DNA from: Apostichopus japonicus
Lineage: Eukaryota; Echinodermata; Holothuroidea; Aspidochirotida; Stichopodidae
Assembly (NCBI RefSeq): GCF_037975245.1
Contig: NC_092576.1
Coordinates: forward strand, 30,978,611 to 31,042,610
Length of the DNA: 64,000 bases
Direction of reading: 5' to 3'
The notes under the pieces are model-generated. The model was not told where the DNA came from and did no database searches. It saw only the letters and a program-made list of their open reading frames with translations. Below, one piece after another: positions 10,330 to 20,541 of this stretch. The first letter of the stretch is position 1. Every line of letters starts with the position of its first letter. The translations under genes and the position numbers were made by a program.

Positions 10330-13300
10330 CTAACCTAGGCCTACACGTTACAAGAAAGGCCCCACGATAAAGTTCTTTCAAGAGAGAAAAAAAGTTTCAG
10401 TCCAAAAAAGTTCTCTCCAAAATGCAATGTTCATGTTTTGATCTTATTTATATTCAATGATTGTTCCAATTTGTAGTTTTAATATCATTATTGAAGATAC
10501 AAGCACAAGTTTATGATTATTTTCAAGTGTTTTATCAAGAATCCATGAGCCTGCACAAGTTTCCTCTGCTTGCAGACATATCACATATAATTAATTGGCT
10601 TTAAACATTTGAATTTGACCACAAAAAAAGGGAAACTTTGGATAGCATTAACTTCTATTTCCCTGGACAGCACTTTTGTATGTTACTTGAATCAGTAAGT
10701 CACTGAGATGATCATGTCACACCATTCAACCTCATGGGCTCAACATTCAGGAAAGACATGACTAACCTTTATCTGCTCCCCCCCTTTAAATATCCCCTTT
10801 TTTCCCTCTGTCACCCCTCTTCTCCTAGCTCTCTGAATTCCACCTCTTTTCTCCACTCTTTCCTGTCTTTGTTCTTTTGTTTATTCCCCACCCATTTCAT
10901 TAATCTTCGTTTTGTTCCTTCTGCCGCTCCTCTTCACCCGGTTGGTTTCTTTCTTCTCTCCATCCTTTGTCAACTAATCCTGATACTTTAATCTCTTGTG
11001 TTCGCCAGGCTCATTAACCTGTATGTATTTTGTGCTTGAATTTTGTCCCTTGTAGTTTCTGTTTCTAGTCATGCAGCTAGGATTGAAACCCTTTTACTTT
11101 TACAAATTCTCTGACACAAGCTCTTTAGTGGATAAGCAGTTTGCTAACAGTTTTTGATTTATTTTGACGATCATGTCACCTTAGAATTTAGAAGTCCCTG
11201 TAATGACTATCAGTTGATTTAATTTTCTTTATATTATTTGCTTTCCTTCAGGATGATGTTCATGACGTTGACATATTTTACGATGCTGAACTGCCTGATG
11301 AGCCAAATCCAGACAATCAACTGCTATATGAAGGGGCTCCTTTGTCTAAAGGTCAGAGTACTTTGCTGATTCGCCATAACCTGACACAAGTTGCAACACA
11401 AGATTTGCTCAGATTAATTAATGAACACCTACCAATACCAAGTGTGCCATTGAGCAGTTATCATCTTCGAAAGGAGTGCATCTTTGATCTGGAAAAGAGG
11501 ATATAGTATATCATGCATACTGTCAAAACTGTTTTGCATATTTAGGAACCGATGAGGACTTATCGTGTGAATGTTGTGGCCAAATAACAACTAAAGCTAA
11601 GAATATTAAAGATGGATTGTTCTTTGTGACTATATCACTTTCCTCACAACTAAAACACTTACCGGAGACACCATCCATAACTGCCAAGCTCCAGCCCCAT
11701 GAACAGGAAGACGAAGATGATTCAATTGGAGATGTCATGGATGGATCTGTGTACAAAAAGCTTGCCAGGGATGATTTGTCTTTAACATTTAATTGTGATG
11801 GGATTTCAGCATTTCATTCTTCCAATGCTAGTGTTTGGCCAATTTTGTGTACAATCAATGAAAAAGGCATGTCCTTATGGCTGGTATTTGGTTTGGACCT
11901 GGCAAGCCTGAGATGCAAACTTTCTTGCAAAGCTTTGTTGCAGAATGTGAGACGTTAGCAGAGGAAGGAATCGTTTGGACCAACCATCAAACAGGAAGGG
12001 ATGTTCACAGCAAAGTGTATGCTATAGCATGTGCATGTGACTCTGTGGCAAGATGCCAACTCCAGGGATTAGTGCAGTTGAATGGTTATCATGGCTGTAG
12101 CTGGTGTACCCATCCAGGAGCAAGAAACGAAGGAGTCCGACATGTATATTCCTTTCATGATCCTTCAGACATTTGTCGCACACATGAAGATTTTGTGAAC
12201 AATGCATTACAGGCAAGGGCTACAGGACAAAATTGCAATGGTGTAAAGCCGCATCCTTCTCCGTTATTACTGCTACCACATTTTGACATTGTTCATGGTT
12301 TCCCTGTGGATTACATGCATTCTGTGTATGAAGGTGTTACAGAGAAGATGCTTTCCCTCTGGTTTGACTCTGTGCACCACCAGGCAAATTGGTACATTGG
12401 TCGATCGCTGACTACAATTGAGAAGCGAATGGAAAATATCATCCCCCCAGCAGAGATCACAAGACTTCCATCTTCACCTCTCAGAAAGCCCAATGGAAAG
12501 CATCAGAATTCCGCAGTTGGTTACTGTTTTATTGTCTACCACTTTTGAATGGAATATTACCTCTCCCGTACCTGCAACATATCTTGCTCCTTGTACAAAG
12601 CATATGGATTTTAACAAAGCCAAGAATCGCACATAGCGATGTTGCAATTGCTAGGACATTCCTGACCAAGTTTGTGAAGAAGATGGAAGCTCTATATGGT
12701 ACCGAGCACATGTCATACAATGTGCACACTTGACAACATCTACCTGACACTGTATTGTCATGGGGTCCTTTATGGTCATCATCATGCTTTTTGTTTGAGG
12801 GATACAACAGAACAGTGAAATCTCTTTTTCATGGAACCAGAGGGGTACCACATCAGATTGTGAATAACTTTGTGATTGTTCAGGGACTTTCAAAGCGCCT
12901 TGCTTCAATGAACCAAGGCACTCCGGAACTTGCAGCATTCTTCCGGTCTCTTGTAACAGGTTACCCATTGGTTCCTTCAATTTGCAAAGTACATGAAGAT
13001 GCCTCAGAAGTTTTATTGAAAGGAAATCCTACTGACTGTCATGTTATAGATAATGATGAAGAGTTATGTTTTTCTAACTACTTTCACAAGCAATTTGCAG
13101 ACCTTCAAATAACATCATATCACAAGGTTATTTTCCATGGAGTTATCTATGAAAGCAGTAGCCATATGATCTAACAGAAGATCTAACAGTGTTGTAGCGT
13201 ATGGCCCAAAGCAAATTGGAAGAATCAAACGAATCCTCCATGTACAGCATGAACAGACTTCCAGTGTAGTGTTAGTGATCCAGCCTTTCCTGGTTGCAGG

Positions 13301-13431
13301 CAACCAAATTGTCTCGGATGCCCAAGTTGGTGCTCAGGCAGATCATATTACAATCATCACAGAAGAGCCATTGCTGCCTCCACTGATCCTGCCTGTGTCG
13401 TTCCCATTATTGAAGTGTGTTCAGATTATAC

Positions 13432-14725
13432 AGAATAATGTTCACTTTTGCTGCATACTACCAAATATGATCGAGTTAGATTGAGACATTTTCTAAACTA
13501 AAAATATGTCATAGTCACAGGGTTCCCGCGACCCTGAAAAATTATGGTCCTTGGAGGTCATGGAAAAAGTTAAGAAATTTTGTAAAGACTGTGTATATAG
13601 AGTGGGGTATGAATTCTTTAACCTTTTTGGCTCCCCACAGGTCCTTTGATTGAGGATTGGACAACCCACAAAATTTCCAACCAAAGTTAACTTTCTCTCG
13701 TAATCTGTAGTCACACACTCACACTGTTCATTCATATGTACTATTGTGATATGAGATGTTATGTAATAACCAAGTGGTCAGTTGGCATCGTCTAGTGGCG
13801 AATGACCCTCTAATAATTATGTTTGTATATGTATATTGTATATTATACAGAATAATGTTCACTTTTGCTGCATACTACCAAATATGATCAAGTTAGATTG
13901 AGACATTTTCTAAACTAAAAAAAAATAACATAGTCACACTTATGTTGAAACCAATTGGTCAGTTGGCATCGCAGAGTGGCGAATGACCCTCTAATATTTA
14001 TGTTTGTATAAGTTCACCTGTTTGAGTTATACCCAGATTGGCAAGTGTGTCGTATTGTAAGCTTTGGAGCCTATCTGGTTAAATTGCCCTTAGGCACTAT
14101 GTGTTAGTGACTGTAGAGGTGTTAGACTGAGACATTTTCTAAACTAAAATATGTCATAGTCACAGGGTTCCCGCGACCTTGAAAAATTAGGGTACTTGGA
14201 AGTCATGGAAAAGTTAAGAAATTTTGTAAAGACTTTATATAGAGTGGAGTATGAATTCTTTTACCTTTTTGGCTCCCCATCGGTCCTTTGATTGAGGATT
14301 GGACAACCCGCAAAATTTCCAACCAAAGTTTATCTGTAGTCACACACTGTTCATTCATATGTACTATATCAAAAAGCTTGCATTTTCACCTTTTATGGCA
14401 ACTAAAAAGCTCTATGAGGTAAATATGTATTCCATTTGTATTTTTCTGAAGATTGATTAAGTCGAGGGTAAATACCCTGTATTTTATTAGCTACAGCAAG
14501 TATCTTTCTTAGACTACTGCTTGTGCTATGAGATCTTATGTACTAACCAAGTGGTCAGTTGGCATCGCGTAGTGGCGAATGACCCTCCAATATTTATGTT
14601 TGTATATGTTCACACGTTTAAGTTATACCAGATTGGCAAGTGTGGTGTATTGTAAGCTTTGGAGCCTATCTGGTTAAATTGCCCTTAGGCAGTATGTGTT
14701 AGTGACTGTATAGGTGTTTGCTAAT
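13432..14725 (+). repeat. Complex direct duplications behind the TNP2-like gene
   Basis: Blocks recur in the same orientation. The coding tail plus flank 13432-13505 recurs at 13849-13925. The block ACATTTTCTAAACTAAA...CCAACCAAAG at 13487-13686 recurs at 14132-14330. GTCAGTTGGCATCG...GAATGACCCTC occurs near 13778, 13958 and 14557. A further block (AGATTGGCAAGTGTG...TAGTGACTGTA) occurs near 14034 and 14630. The copies are diverged, so the duplications are not recent. Confidence 0.75.
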
Positions 14726-15551
14726 AGCTTCCTCGGATCGTCCGTAAAATGGCTGCGCCCATGTTTCGCTAAATGAAATTGTTGCACACATATACCTGTG
14801 TAGGGGTTGGTACTGACTTGTATCCAACCGGATCTTGTTAAATTCAGTATAATGTATAGAAAGAGTTGAAGCAACCAAATGTTAACTCAATTTTTGAGCT
14901 GCCATTTATTTTTCATAATACATTTTTAAACAAAGTTGATAGGGTTATATGAAAGTGAGCCCCTCCAGTGGTGTTACATTTTATACCTATGTCAAGAGAT
15001 AAACTGCATGTATTGTGTAATTTCCAGTCATTGTTGTGTCTGAGGATATATCACCTAGATATGTCTACATTAATTGTTATTTTCATGTGCCACGGTTAAT
15101 TTTAGCTTTTAACTTACACAAGCATTAATTGCCATGTTAAAGTAACCCACTCACTCTGTTGGTAAGGCACCTCATATAATAAGCTGAAGTACTTAGTGTT
15201 AAAGGAGCCTTCCAATTTCTTTCTAACAAATTAAAGGGGTGTTACCCTTCGAGGAATTGTGAGATTATAACTGGTTTGTAATTCCTTAAGATACTATTTA
15301 AGTGTTTTTCTTGTTTTCTTTATTCACTTTTAGAGCTCGCTAGTAGGGAGCAACAATTAAAAAACCATGTGCTGCCTATGTACCATGCCCACCAAACCAA
15401 CCTCCTAGAGTTCTGTCATTTTTCTATCCACTTCAGGCTTTACATATATTTTAATCATAATGCTGTATGTAAGTAATCATGTTCAATTAAAAGTCGCTCT
15501 GTTGGTCATGAAATGGTTATGGAGAAGTCATATGGAATTATATTTTCTTCA
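14726..15551. other. AT-rich interval without recognised genes
   Basis: No open frame, RNA gene or repeat that I can support. Confidence 0.3.
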
Positions 15552-15605
15552 AATTAGGTAGTCTATTTGGCCCAAATTATAGCGTGCTATAATTGCTAAA
15601 AGTTC
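15552..15605 (-). repeat. Arm 2 of the dispersed inverted repeat
   Basis: Inverted, slightly diverged copy of 9691-9745, with core AATTATAGCGTGCTATAATT. It directly precedes the minisatellite. Confidence 0.5.
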
Positions 15606-15914
15606 TCGCAACTCCTCGTGAGATTATGAGAACTTTTCATGAGATCTTTTGCGAGATCTCATAAGTTCTCATATACTCTTGTGAGATCTCATAAACGTCT
15701 AAGCAAGATCTCATGACCAGTTGCAAACATCTCGCGAGATCTCATATGTTTTCATGAACTTCTCGTTAGAACTCCTGCTTTTCTCGTGAGAACTCGTAAA
15801 CTTCTCATGAGATCTCATAAGTTATCACAAACTTCTCGTGAGATCTCATAAGTTCTCGTGAAATCTTGTTTATTTCTCGTGAGATCTCGTAAACTTCTCA
15901 CGAGATCTCACGAG
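15600..15914. repeat. Palindromic 20-bp minisatellite (TCTCGTGAGATCTC)
   Basis: About 15 imperfect units of roughly 20 bp follow the pattern ACTTCTCGTGAGATCTCATA. The core CTCGTGAGATCTCACGAG is nearly self-complementary, so neighbouring units can also pair with each other. The array runs directly into the broken reverse-transcriptase gene of copy A. Confidence 0.8.
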
Positions 15915-18349
15915 GAAATTTTATAAGGGTAACAACTTTTCTCGAAACCAACTCCGTTTTCCCGGACCAAAGGAACGAAAAAGAGACTTTTAAAACCTTC
16001 TTGACCACCACCTCGGGTACAGGGAAAACTGCAGCTAAAAAGTAAAACAATAGATATACTACGACATTATTGAGTATGACCCTACCCAATAATGTTAAAA
16101 CCCTACCCTTCCACATATTAATAACTCCATTTTGTCAAACTTTTTAATCCAATTACTATAAATCGAGTTTGGAGTACCAAAAACAATTCCAGTGATTTTT
16201 ATGGCCGTCTCACTCCAGTTAATATTAGCTGGAAGCTTCCGCCCAACAAAACCACCTAACTTTAACCCACATGTCTTAGATAAATTAATACACGCACCTG
16301 TGGCTCTACGAAACAAATCAATAGTATTAAAAAACCCTTTCACATCCCCATGGCAACTAGCGACGCACGTGGCGTCGTCAGCATACTGTAAAAATTTCAA
16401 AGTCTTGCCGCTACTACCAGGGAGTGAAAGACCCCTGATACCTCTAAAGGAAGAAATCTAGCGAGCAAGAGGCTCGATAACCTTGTCGAACCCCTCTCTT
16501 AATAAAAACATCATCGGATAAACGACCGTTGATCATTATACGGCTACAAATATTGGTACACAAAATACGGATCCACTTACCAAAATATTCACCAAAATTC
16601 ATCCTACGCAAAACCTTTAACAAAAACGCCCGGTCGACCTTGTCGAAAGCTTTGTGCTGATCTAATGAAATCAGTGCACAGGAATTTCCTTTCAAATAAA
16701 CATAGTCAATAACATCACGAATAAGAAACAAATTCTGATGAATAGAACGACCGGGAACGGAACACGTTTGAAATTCATTTACAACGGAAGACATAACAGA
16801 AGAAATTCTTTTCTGTAATACTTTGGAAATAATCTTGTAATCAACAGTCAGGAGGCTGATAGGCCTCCTGTTGGCGGGGTCGAGGGCGTCCCCCATTTTA
16901 GGCAGGAGGGTAACGACCGCCGTCCGCTGTGAGTTACATAAAAAACATGACTGAAGATTTCATTAAACAACTCCAATAAATCCAGTCCTAAAATATCTAA
17001 GAAACACTTATAACACTCACATGGCAACCCATCAATACCTGGCGACTTATTGTTCGCCATACTCTTAACTGCAAACTCAATTTCACACAATGTTAAGGGC
17101 TGGTCGAGCCGAAAACGGTCCGCATCAGCCACCTCGGCATGAATACAATCTAAAAATATATCTTGAGCCTCGCTTTCATTATCCTCAACAACAGAATACA
17201 AATTACTATAAAACATGAAAAACACCCACAACATCCTCCCCCTGTATCACCCTACCCCCAGAGTACCTAACCTCTTTAATGACCTTTCCCTCCGCACAAC
17301 TACGCTCCTTTATGACAAAAAAATTCCCCGAACTTTCCCCTTCCTCTAAAACCTTCTCTCTCGAACGAACAAAAGCACCCCTTCTCTCCTCCGCAAGGAG
17401 CCGGGATACAGACTCTTTATCCCCGAAGAGACATCGAGACTGTACACCACGTAAAACACTGCGCTTCTCCCTTGCTTGGCGGACGCCGTGAAAAATACAT
17501 AAAGATTTAATTCTTTCTTTAACTACCTCCCACCACGCTGCTAAAGAATCAAACTCCGGAATAAGCGTACGCCACAACCTGTAATGAGATCTAAAATCAT
17601 CGATAAACAAGACATCAGTTAAAATAGATACGTTAAATTTCCAATACCCTTTGCCCCGCACACTAACAATAGGGATTTCAACTTCGACTTCTAAGACCTC
17701 GTGGTCAGAAAACGGAAAGCTCATAACAGAGCTCTGTCGTGTACCAAACTCAATAGGAACATAAATACGATCAATTCGAGAACTTAAACCTTTTCCGGAA
17801 TGCAACAATCCGATAAATTAGATACACTTGTAAAGGAATTAATTTCCTCCCTCCCAACAAAACAAGAAGTATTTGCAGAGTCGCCGGAGCGATCCTGCTC
17901 AGACATAATACAATTAAAATCTCCCCCGATAATGAAAGGAACATTTCCCCTAGTGTATAAAGAAAGACTCTTTAGAAAAGTAACACGTTCGCCTGGAGTA
18001 CACGGCGCATACAAATTACAAAAACGAATTGAATAAGAATCATGAAAAGTACAAAGCACAGTAATACAACGCCCTAAATTATCGTGTTTAACTTGTGAAT
18101 ACGTACAACGTAACTTAGATGAAAATGCAATAGCAACACCGCACGAGTGCGTTGAAGCTGCCGGGGAATAGAAAACGGGCCCATTCCACATACTTTTAAA
18201 ATACGTAAAATCATTGGAACACAAATACGTTTCTTGTAGAAAAACAATATCAAACTTAAACAACTTAAGCCAATCAACACTCGACACTTGGTGCTGTCAC
18301 GTGCGCCATGCACGTTAACCGTGCCGAGTGAAATGAACAAATTCTCCAT
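15915..18349 (-). pseudogene. ORF2 (APE endonuclease-reverse transcriptase) of copy A, broken
   Basis: The likely start is ATG at 18349 (MENLFISLGTVNVHGARD). Endonuclease motifs FLQETY and GGDFNCIMSE, and RT motifs ANRRPISLLTVDYK, SLDQHKAFDKVDR and LQYADDATC, are spread over several frames. Comparison with copies C and D shows a 4-nt deletion near 18280, a roughly 40-nt deletion near 17805 and a roughly 46-nt deletion near 16480; the last removes the PLSPxLYVLF block of RT. There are further shifts near 17220 and 16110. No functional protein is possible. Confidence 0.85.
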
Positions 18350-19759
18350 TGAGCAAGTGAAAAACACAAATTACACTTCCAAAAGGAAATACGTGTCGAA
18401 CCAATGGACATCGTGCTGCGTAACAAAATCAGGGTGTTTCGTCGCTAGGTGGTTCGCCCACTCGCTTGGACTGTTGCACCCGGTAGCACACATTCTTAAG
18501 GGGCACTGAAATCTTTGCGGTTTATCACCAGGGTGACGATCTTTCAAATGGCAAAGCGCGTCACGAAAAGAACGAAACTTCATACTACATCCATTGGAGG
18601 GACATTCATACCACGGCTTTTCTTCGGTAATTACATTCGAGGCACGAACAATATCCCTCGCTCTTTGTACCGCTGGTGTAAACCTTGGTAAGGAGCGAGA
18701 CCTTCTCGGTGGCGAAGATGGCGGTCTTTTCAGGCCGCGGCGAACCTCGATGAAGGGAGACATATCTTCATCCGAACCCTTTTTAACATGTTTTGTGGCA
18801 GGCGTATGGTGCACATCAGCCTGAACGTCCATCAACTCTGGTTCTTGTGCTGGTGTATCCGGTTGGGAATCAGCCCAGCACTGTCCGGAGACCAAATCTT
18901 GGAGCACAGATTCCCCTTCCATACCAGACAGGGTAAAGTCGGTCGGGGTCTCTGGGATCACCTCAGTAGAGTCGTCTGATGTGGTGACGTCATCGATTGC
19001 GTCGGACGAAACAAGGGAGGTCTTCTCTTGGGTAACAGACTGACAACCCTTTTCAACACCGCACTCCTGAATTGGCTGTTCCTCTGCAACTTCAGCTCCT
19101 CCTCTGATCCAAGCCGTAGAGCACTTCAACTTGTTGGAAAAGGACACAGGACAATTTCTGAAGCTGTGGCCTGGTTTTCCACAGGTGGTACACTTCTGGT
19201 CAGCAGTGCAATTTCTGACAACATGTCCAAACTGGAGGCATTTGTAACATTTCGTGACGTCGCACTCCTTCGCTTCATGTCCGCACTTGAGGCATGTACG
19301 AGGTTGACCAGCATACCTCACCCAGCAATCACGACCCCCAAGATTAAGTGAGGACGGGATGTCTGTTGTCAACTCCATCTTATACTGACGTACACCGTTG
19401 TACAAACTCGGGTAGTCTCTGTGGGTGAGAAAGCGGCCACAGATCACCTTTCCAAACTTGCCGAGAACAAATCTAACCGCATTGTCATTCAGTTCATGTG
19501 GTACATGGAGCACAGATACTACTTTCACTGTATCAGCATATGATGTAGCAGTGACATTCGTCGATGAACTAATTGTTGGCCAGAAGCGTCGTTTAAAATC
19601 TTCACTCAAAGACGTTACATCCACTTTTCCACCAGGAAGGGCCTGGACAGCAGTCAAATGGTGAGCAGGATTGATACTGAGGGACTTCAGATACTCAAAA
19701 ACATTTGCTCCAGAACTAAGTTGAAGTTGGATACTGCAATCTCTTCTCGTATGGCGTGC
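15915..19759 (-). mobile_element. Copy A: U2-specific Tx1-group LINE, 3'-truncated
   Basis: The element lies on the minus strand, in the same direction as U2. Its 5' end is joined to U2 nt 1-31 at 19759/19760. ORF1 is open and ORF2 is broken. The lower end stops inside ORF2, just after the ...SGKTELVSRKVVTL region, where the minisatellite begins; the last 300 or so codons and the 3' UTR are missing. Loss of a LINE 3' end is not a normal insertion outcome, so a later deletion or array breakpoint is likely. It belongs to the same subfamily as copy D. Confidence 0.85.
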
Positions 19760-19762
19760 CAT
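18371..19762 (-). CDS. ORF1 of copy A, CCHC/C2H2 nucleic-acid-binding protein
   Basis: Open frame of 463 residues from the ATG at 19762. That ATG is U2 nt 29-31, so the host gene supplies the start codon (MARHTRRDCS...); upstream the frame stays open through U2. The N-terminal 160 residues hold two RRM-like blocks (VKVVSVLHVPHELND). Zinc knuckles follow (CxxCxxxxHxxxxC), but the first is damaged compared with copy D, which has three extra residues (KCG) there. An acidic, Ser/Thr-rich linker leads to an RS-like patch and two C-terminal CX4C...HX4H fingers ending FDTYFLLEV. It probably coats the retrotransposon RNA as ORF1p does in other LINEs. Confidence 0.75.
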   Translation of the reverse strand: MARHTRRDCSIQLQLSSGANVFEYLKSLSINPAHHLTAVQALPGGKVDVTSLSEDFKRRFWPTISSSTNVTATSYADTVKVVSVLHVPHELNDNAVRFVLGKFGKVICGRFLTHRDYPSLYNGVRQYKMELTTDIPSSLNLGGRDCWVRYAGQPRTCLKCGHEAKECDVTKCYKCLQFGHVVRNCTADQKCTTCGKPGHSFRNCPVSFSNKLKCSTAWIRGGAEVAEEQPIQECGVEKGCQSVTQEKTSLVSSDAIDDVTTSDDSTEVIPETPTDFTLSGMEGESVLQDLVSGQCWADSQPDTPAQEPELMDVQADVHHTPATKHVKKGSDEDMSPFIEVRRGLKRPPSSPPRRSRSLPRFTPAVQRARDIVRASNVITEEKPWYECPSNGCSMKFRSFRDALCHLKDRHPGDKPQRFQCPLRMCATGCNSPSEWANHLATKHPDFVTQHDVHWFDTYFLLEV

Positions 19763-19790
19763 GATCTTAGCCAAAAGGCCGAGAAGCGAT
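19760..19790 (-). pseudogene. U2 snRNA locus 1: 5' fragment (nt 1-31)
   Basis: ATCGCTTCTCGGCCTTTTGG... to ...GATCATG, read on the minus strand. The rest of this U2 is missing, replaced by copy A and the minisatellite. Its promoter-side spacer is intact, so it could drive copy A. Confidence 0.85.
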
Positions 19791-20239
19791 AACGATAACT
19801 AATGACAATTCCCAGCGTTAGGCTGCCTTACAACTTACCTTCGTTCTGAAACTGACAGATATGGTAAGCCGATGACTGCTCTGATATCTAAATATCACCT
19901 AATATGTACCCTCGTTACGCCATTCTATATAACTTGAATGTGTCTACAAACTTCGTTGTCCGCATTATCACCGTTCCGCCCGGGTCCAGTGTTAGGCCTG
20001 AAAAATGAAAAGGTCTATCTTATCCGCATGCTTTGACTGTGCCGAGAAATCGTCGGCCGGGAAACACTATGTGACGTCACAGAAAGAATTTTCCTGTGAC
20101 GTCACCGGAAAGTATTTCCGATTGGTTGTATGAATGGAAATTCCTGCGTATCAATTCGCTTAATCCGCGAGGGAAGATCAACAGGTAGGTAAGGTATCTC
20201 TTTTAACTTTCTTTTTGTATTATTGATGATATCCCCGAA
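19791..20239 (-). promoter_or_regulatory. U2 intergenic spacer / promoter of locus 1
   Basis: Typical spacer of this array: TSS-proximal block ending at 19791, then the variable region that is amplified in the next spacer, then two TGACGTCA palindromes (20072-20079 and 20097-20104), then TATCTCTTTTAAC (a 3'-box candidate for locus 2). Confidence 0.6.
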
Positions 20240-20397
20240 GGGAGTGGGCCGAATCCCGGAGGTAGTGCAAGACCGGGCCAACCCGTGACCAGGACGGAGC
20301 AAGCTCCTATTCCATAGTCCATGTGCAAAAATCAGTTTAATATACAAGCGACTCGATGAGTCGCGTTTCAGATATTAAGCTGAAAAGAACAGATACT
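20240..20397 (-). pseudogene. U2 snRNA locus 2: 3' fragment (nt 35-192)
   Basis: 158 nt containing the Sm-site region (GATTTTTGC) and 3' stem-loops of U2, cut off from its 5' end by copy B. Without a promoter it should not be expressed. Confidence 0.9.
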
Positions 20398-20541
20398 TTT
20401 CTTTCAAGTGTATTGACACAACAAGTTATTTACATGGTATTTTACAAGTTATTTACATAATGAAAAAGTATCGAAATCATCGAAAGACAAAACAAGTCGT
20501 ACAACTTCTCGCTTATTTACTTAAACAGAAATGACATGACT

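Larger units (their letters stand above)
8032..13484 (+). pseudogene. Spliced TNP2-type (CACTA/EnSpm) transposase gene, frameshifted
   Basis: Exons at 8032-8066, 8816-8891, 9959-10087 and 11252-13484 join in phase at AG/GT sites (DASSSDTDNHER / YLHDENVGIPRQTISRWKRE, then an acidic exon). Exon 4 starts DDVHDVDIFYDAELPDEPN. It contains LLYEGAPL, a zinc ribbon (YCQNC...CECC), the DLSLTFNCDGISAF block, GIWFGPGKPEMQTF, YGCSWC-type GYHGCSWCTHPG, the DYMHSVYEGV segment, and LPDTVLSWGPLWSS...FEGYNRTVK with HGTRGVPHQIVN. These are the conserved blocks of animal transposases with Transposase_21/DUF4218-like regions. The frame shifts at about 11497, 11875, 12495 and 13175, and a TGA interrupts near 12732. 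The C-terminus ends at 13484. The N-terminal start exon and the element termini were not found. Confidence 0.7.

Noticed and set aside
10734-10991. 85-codon plus-strand frame rich in Ser, Pro, Phe and Leu
   Set aside because: Pyrimidine-rich low-complexity intron sequence of the TNP2-like gene; no conserved domain.
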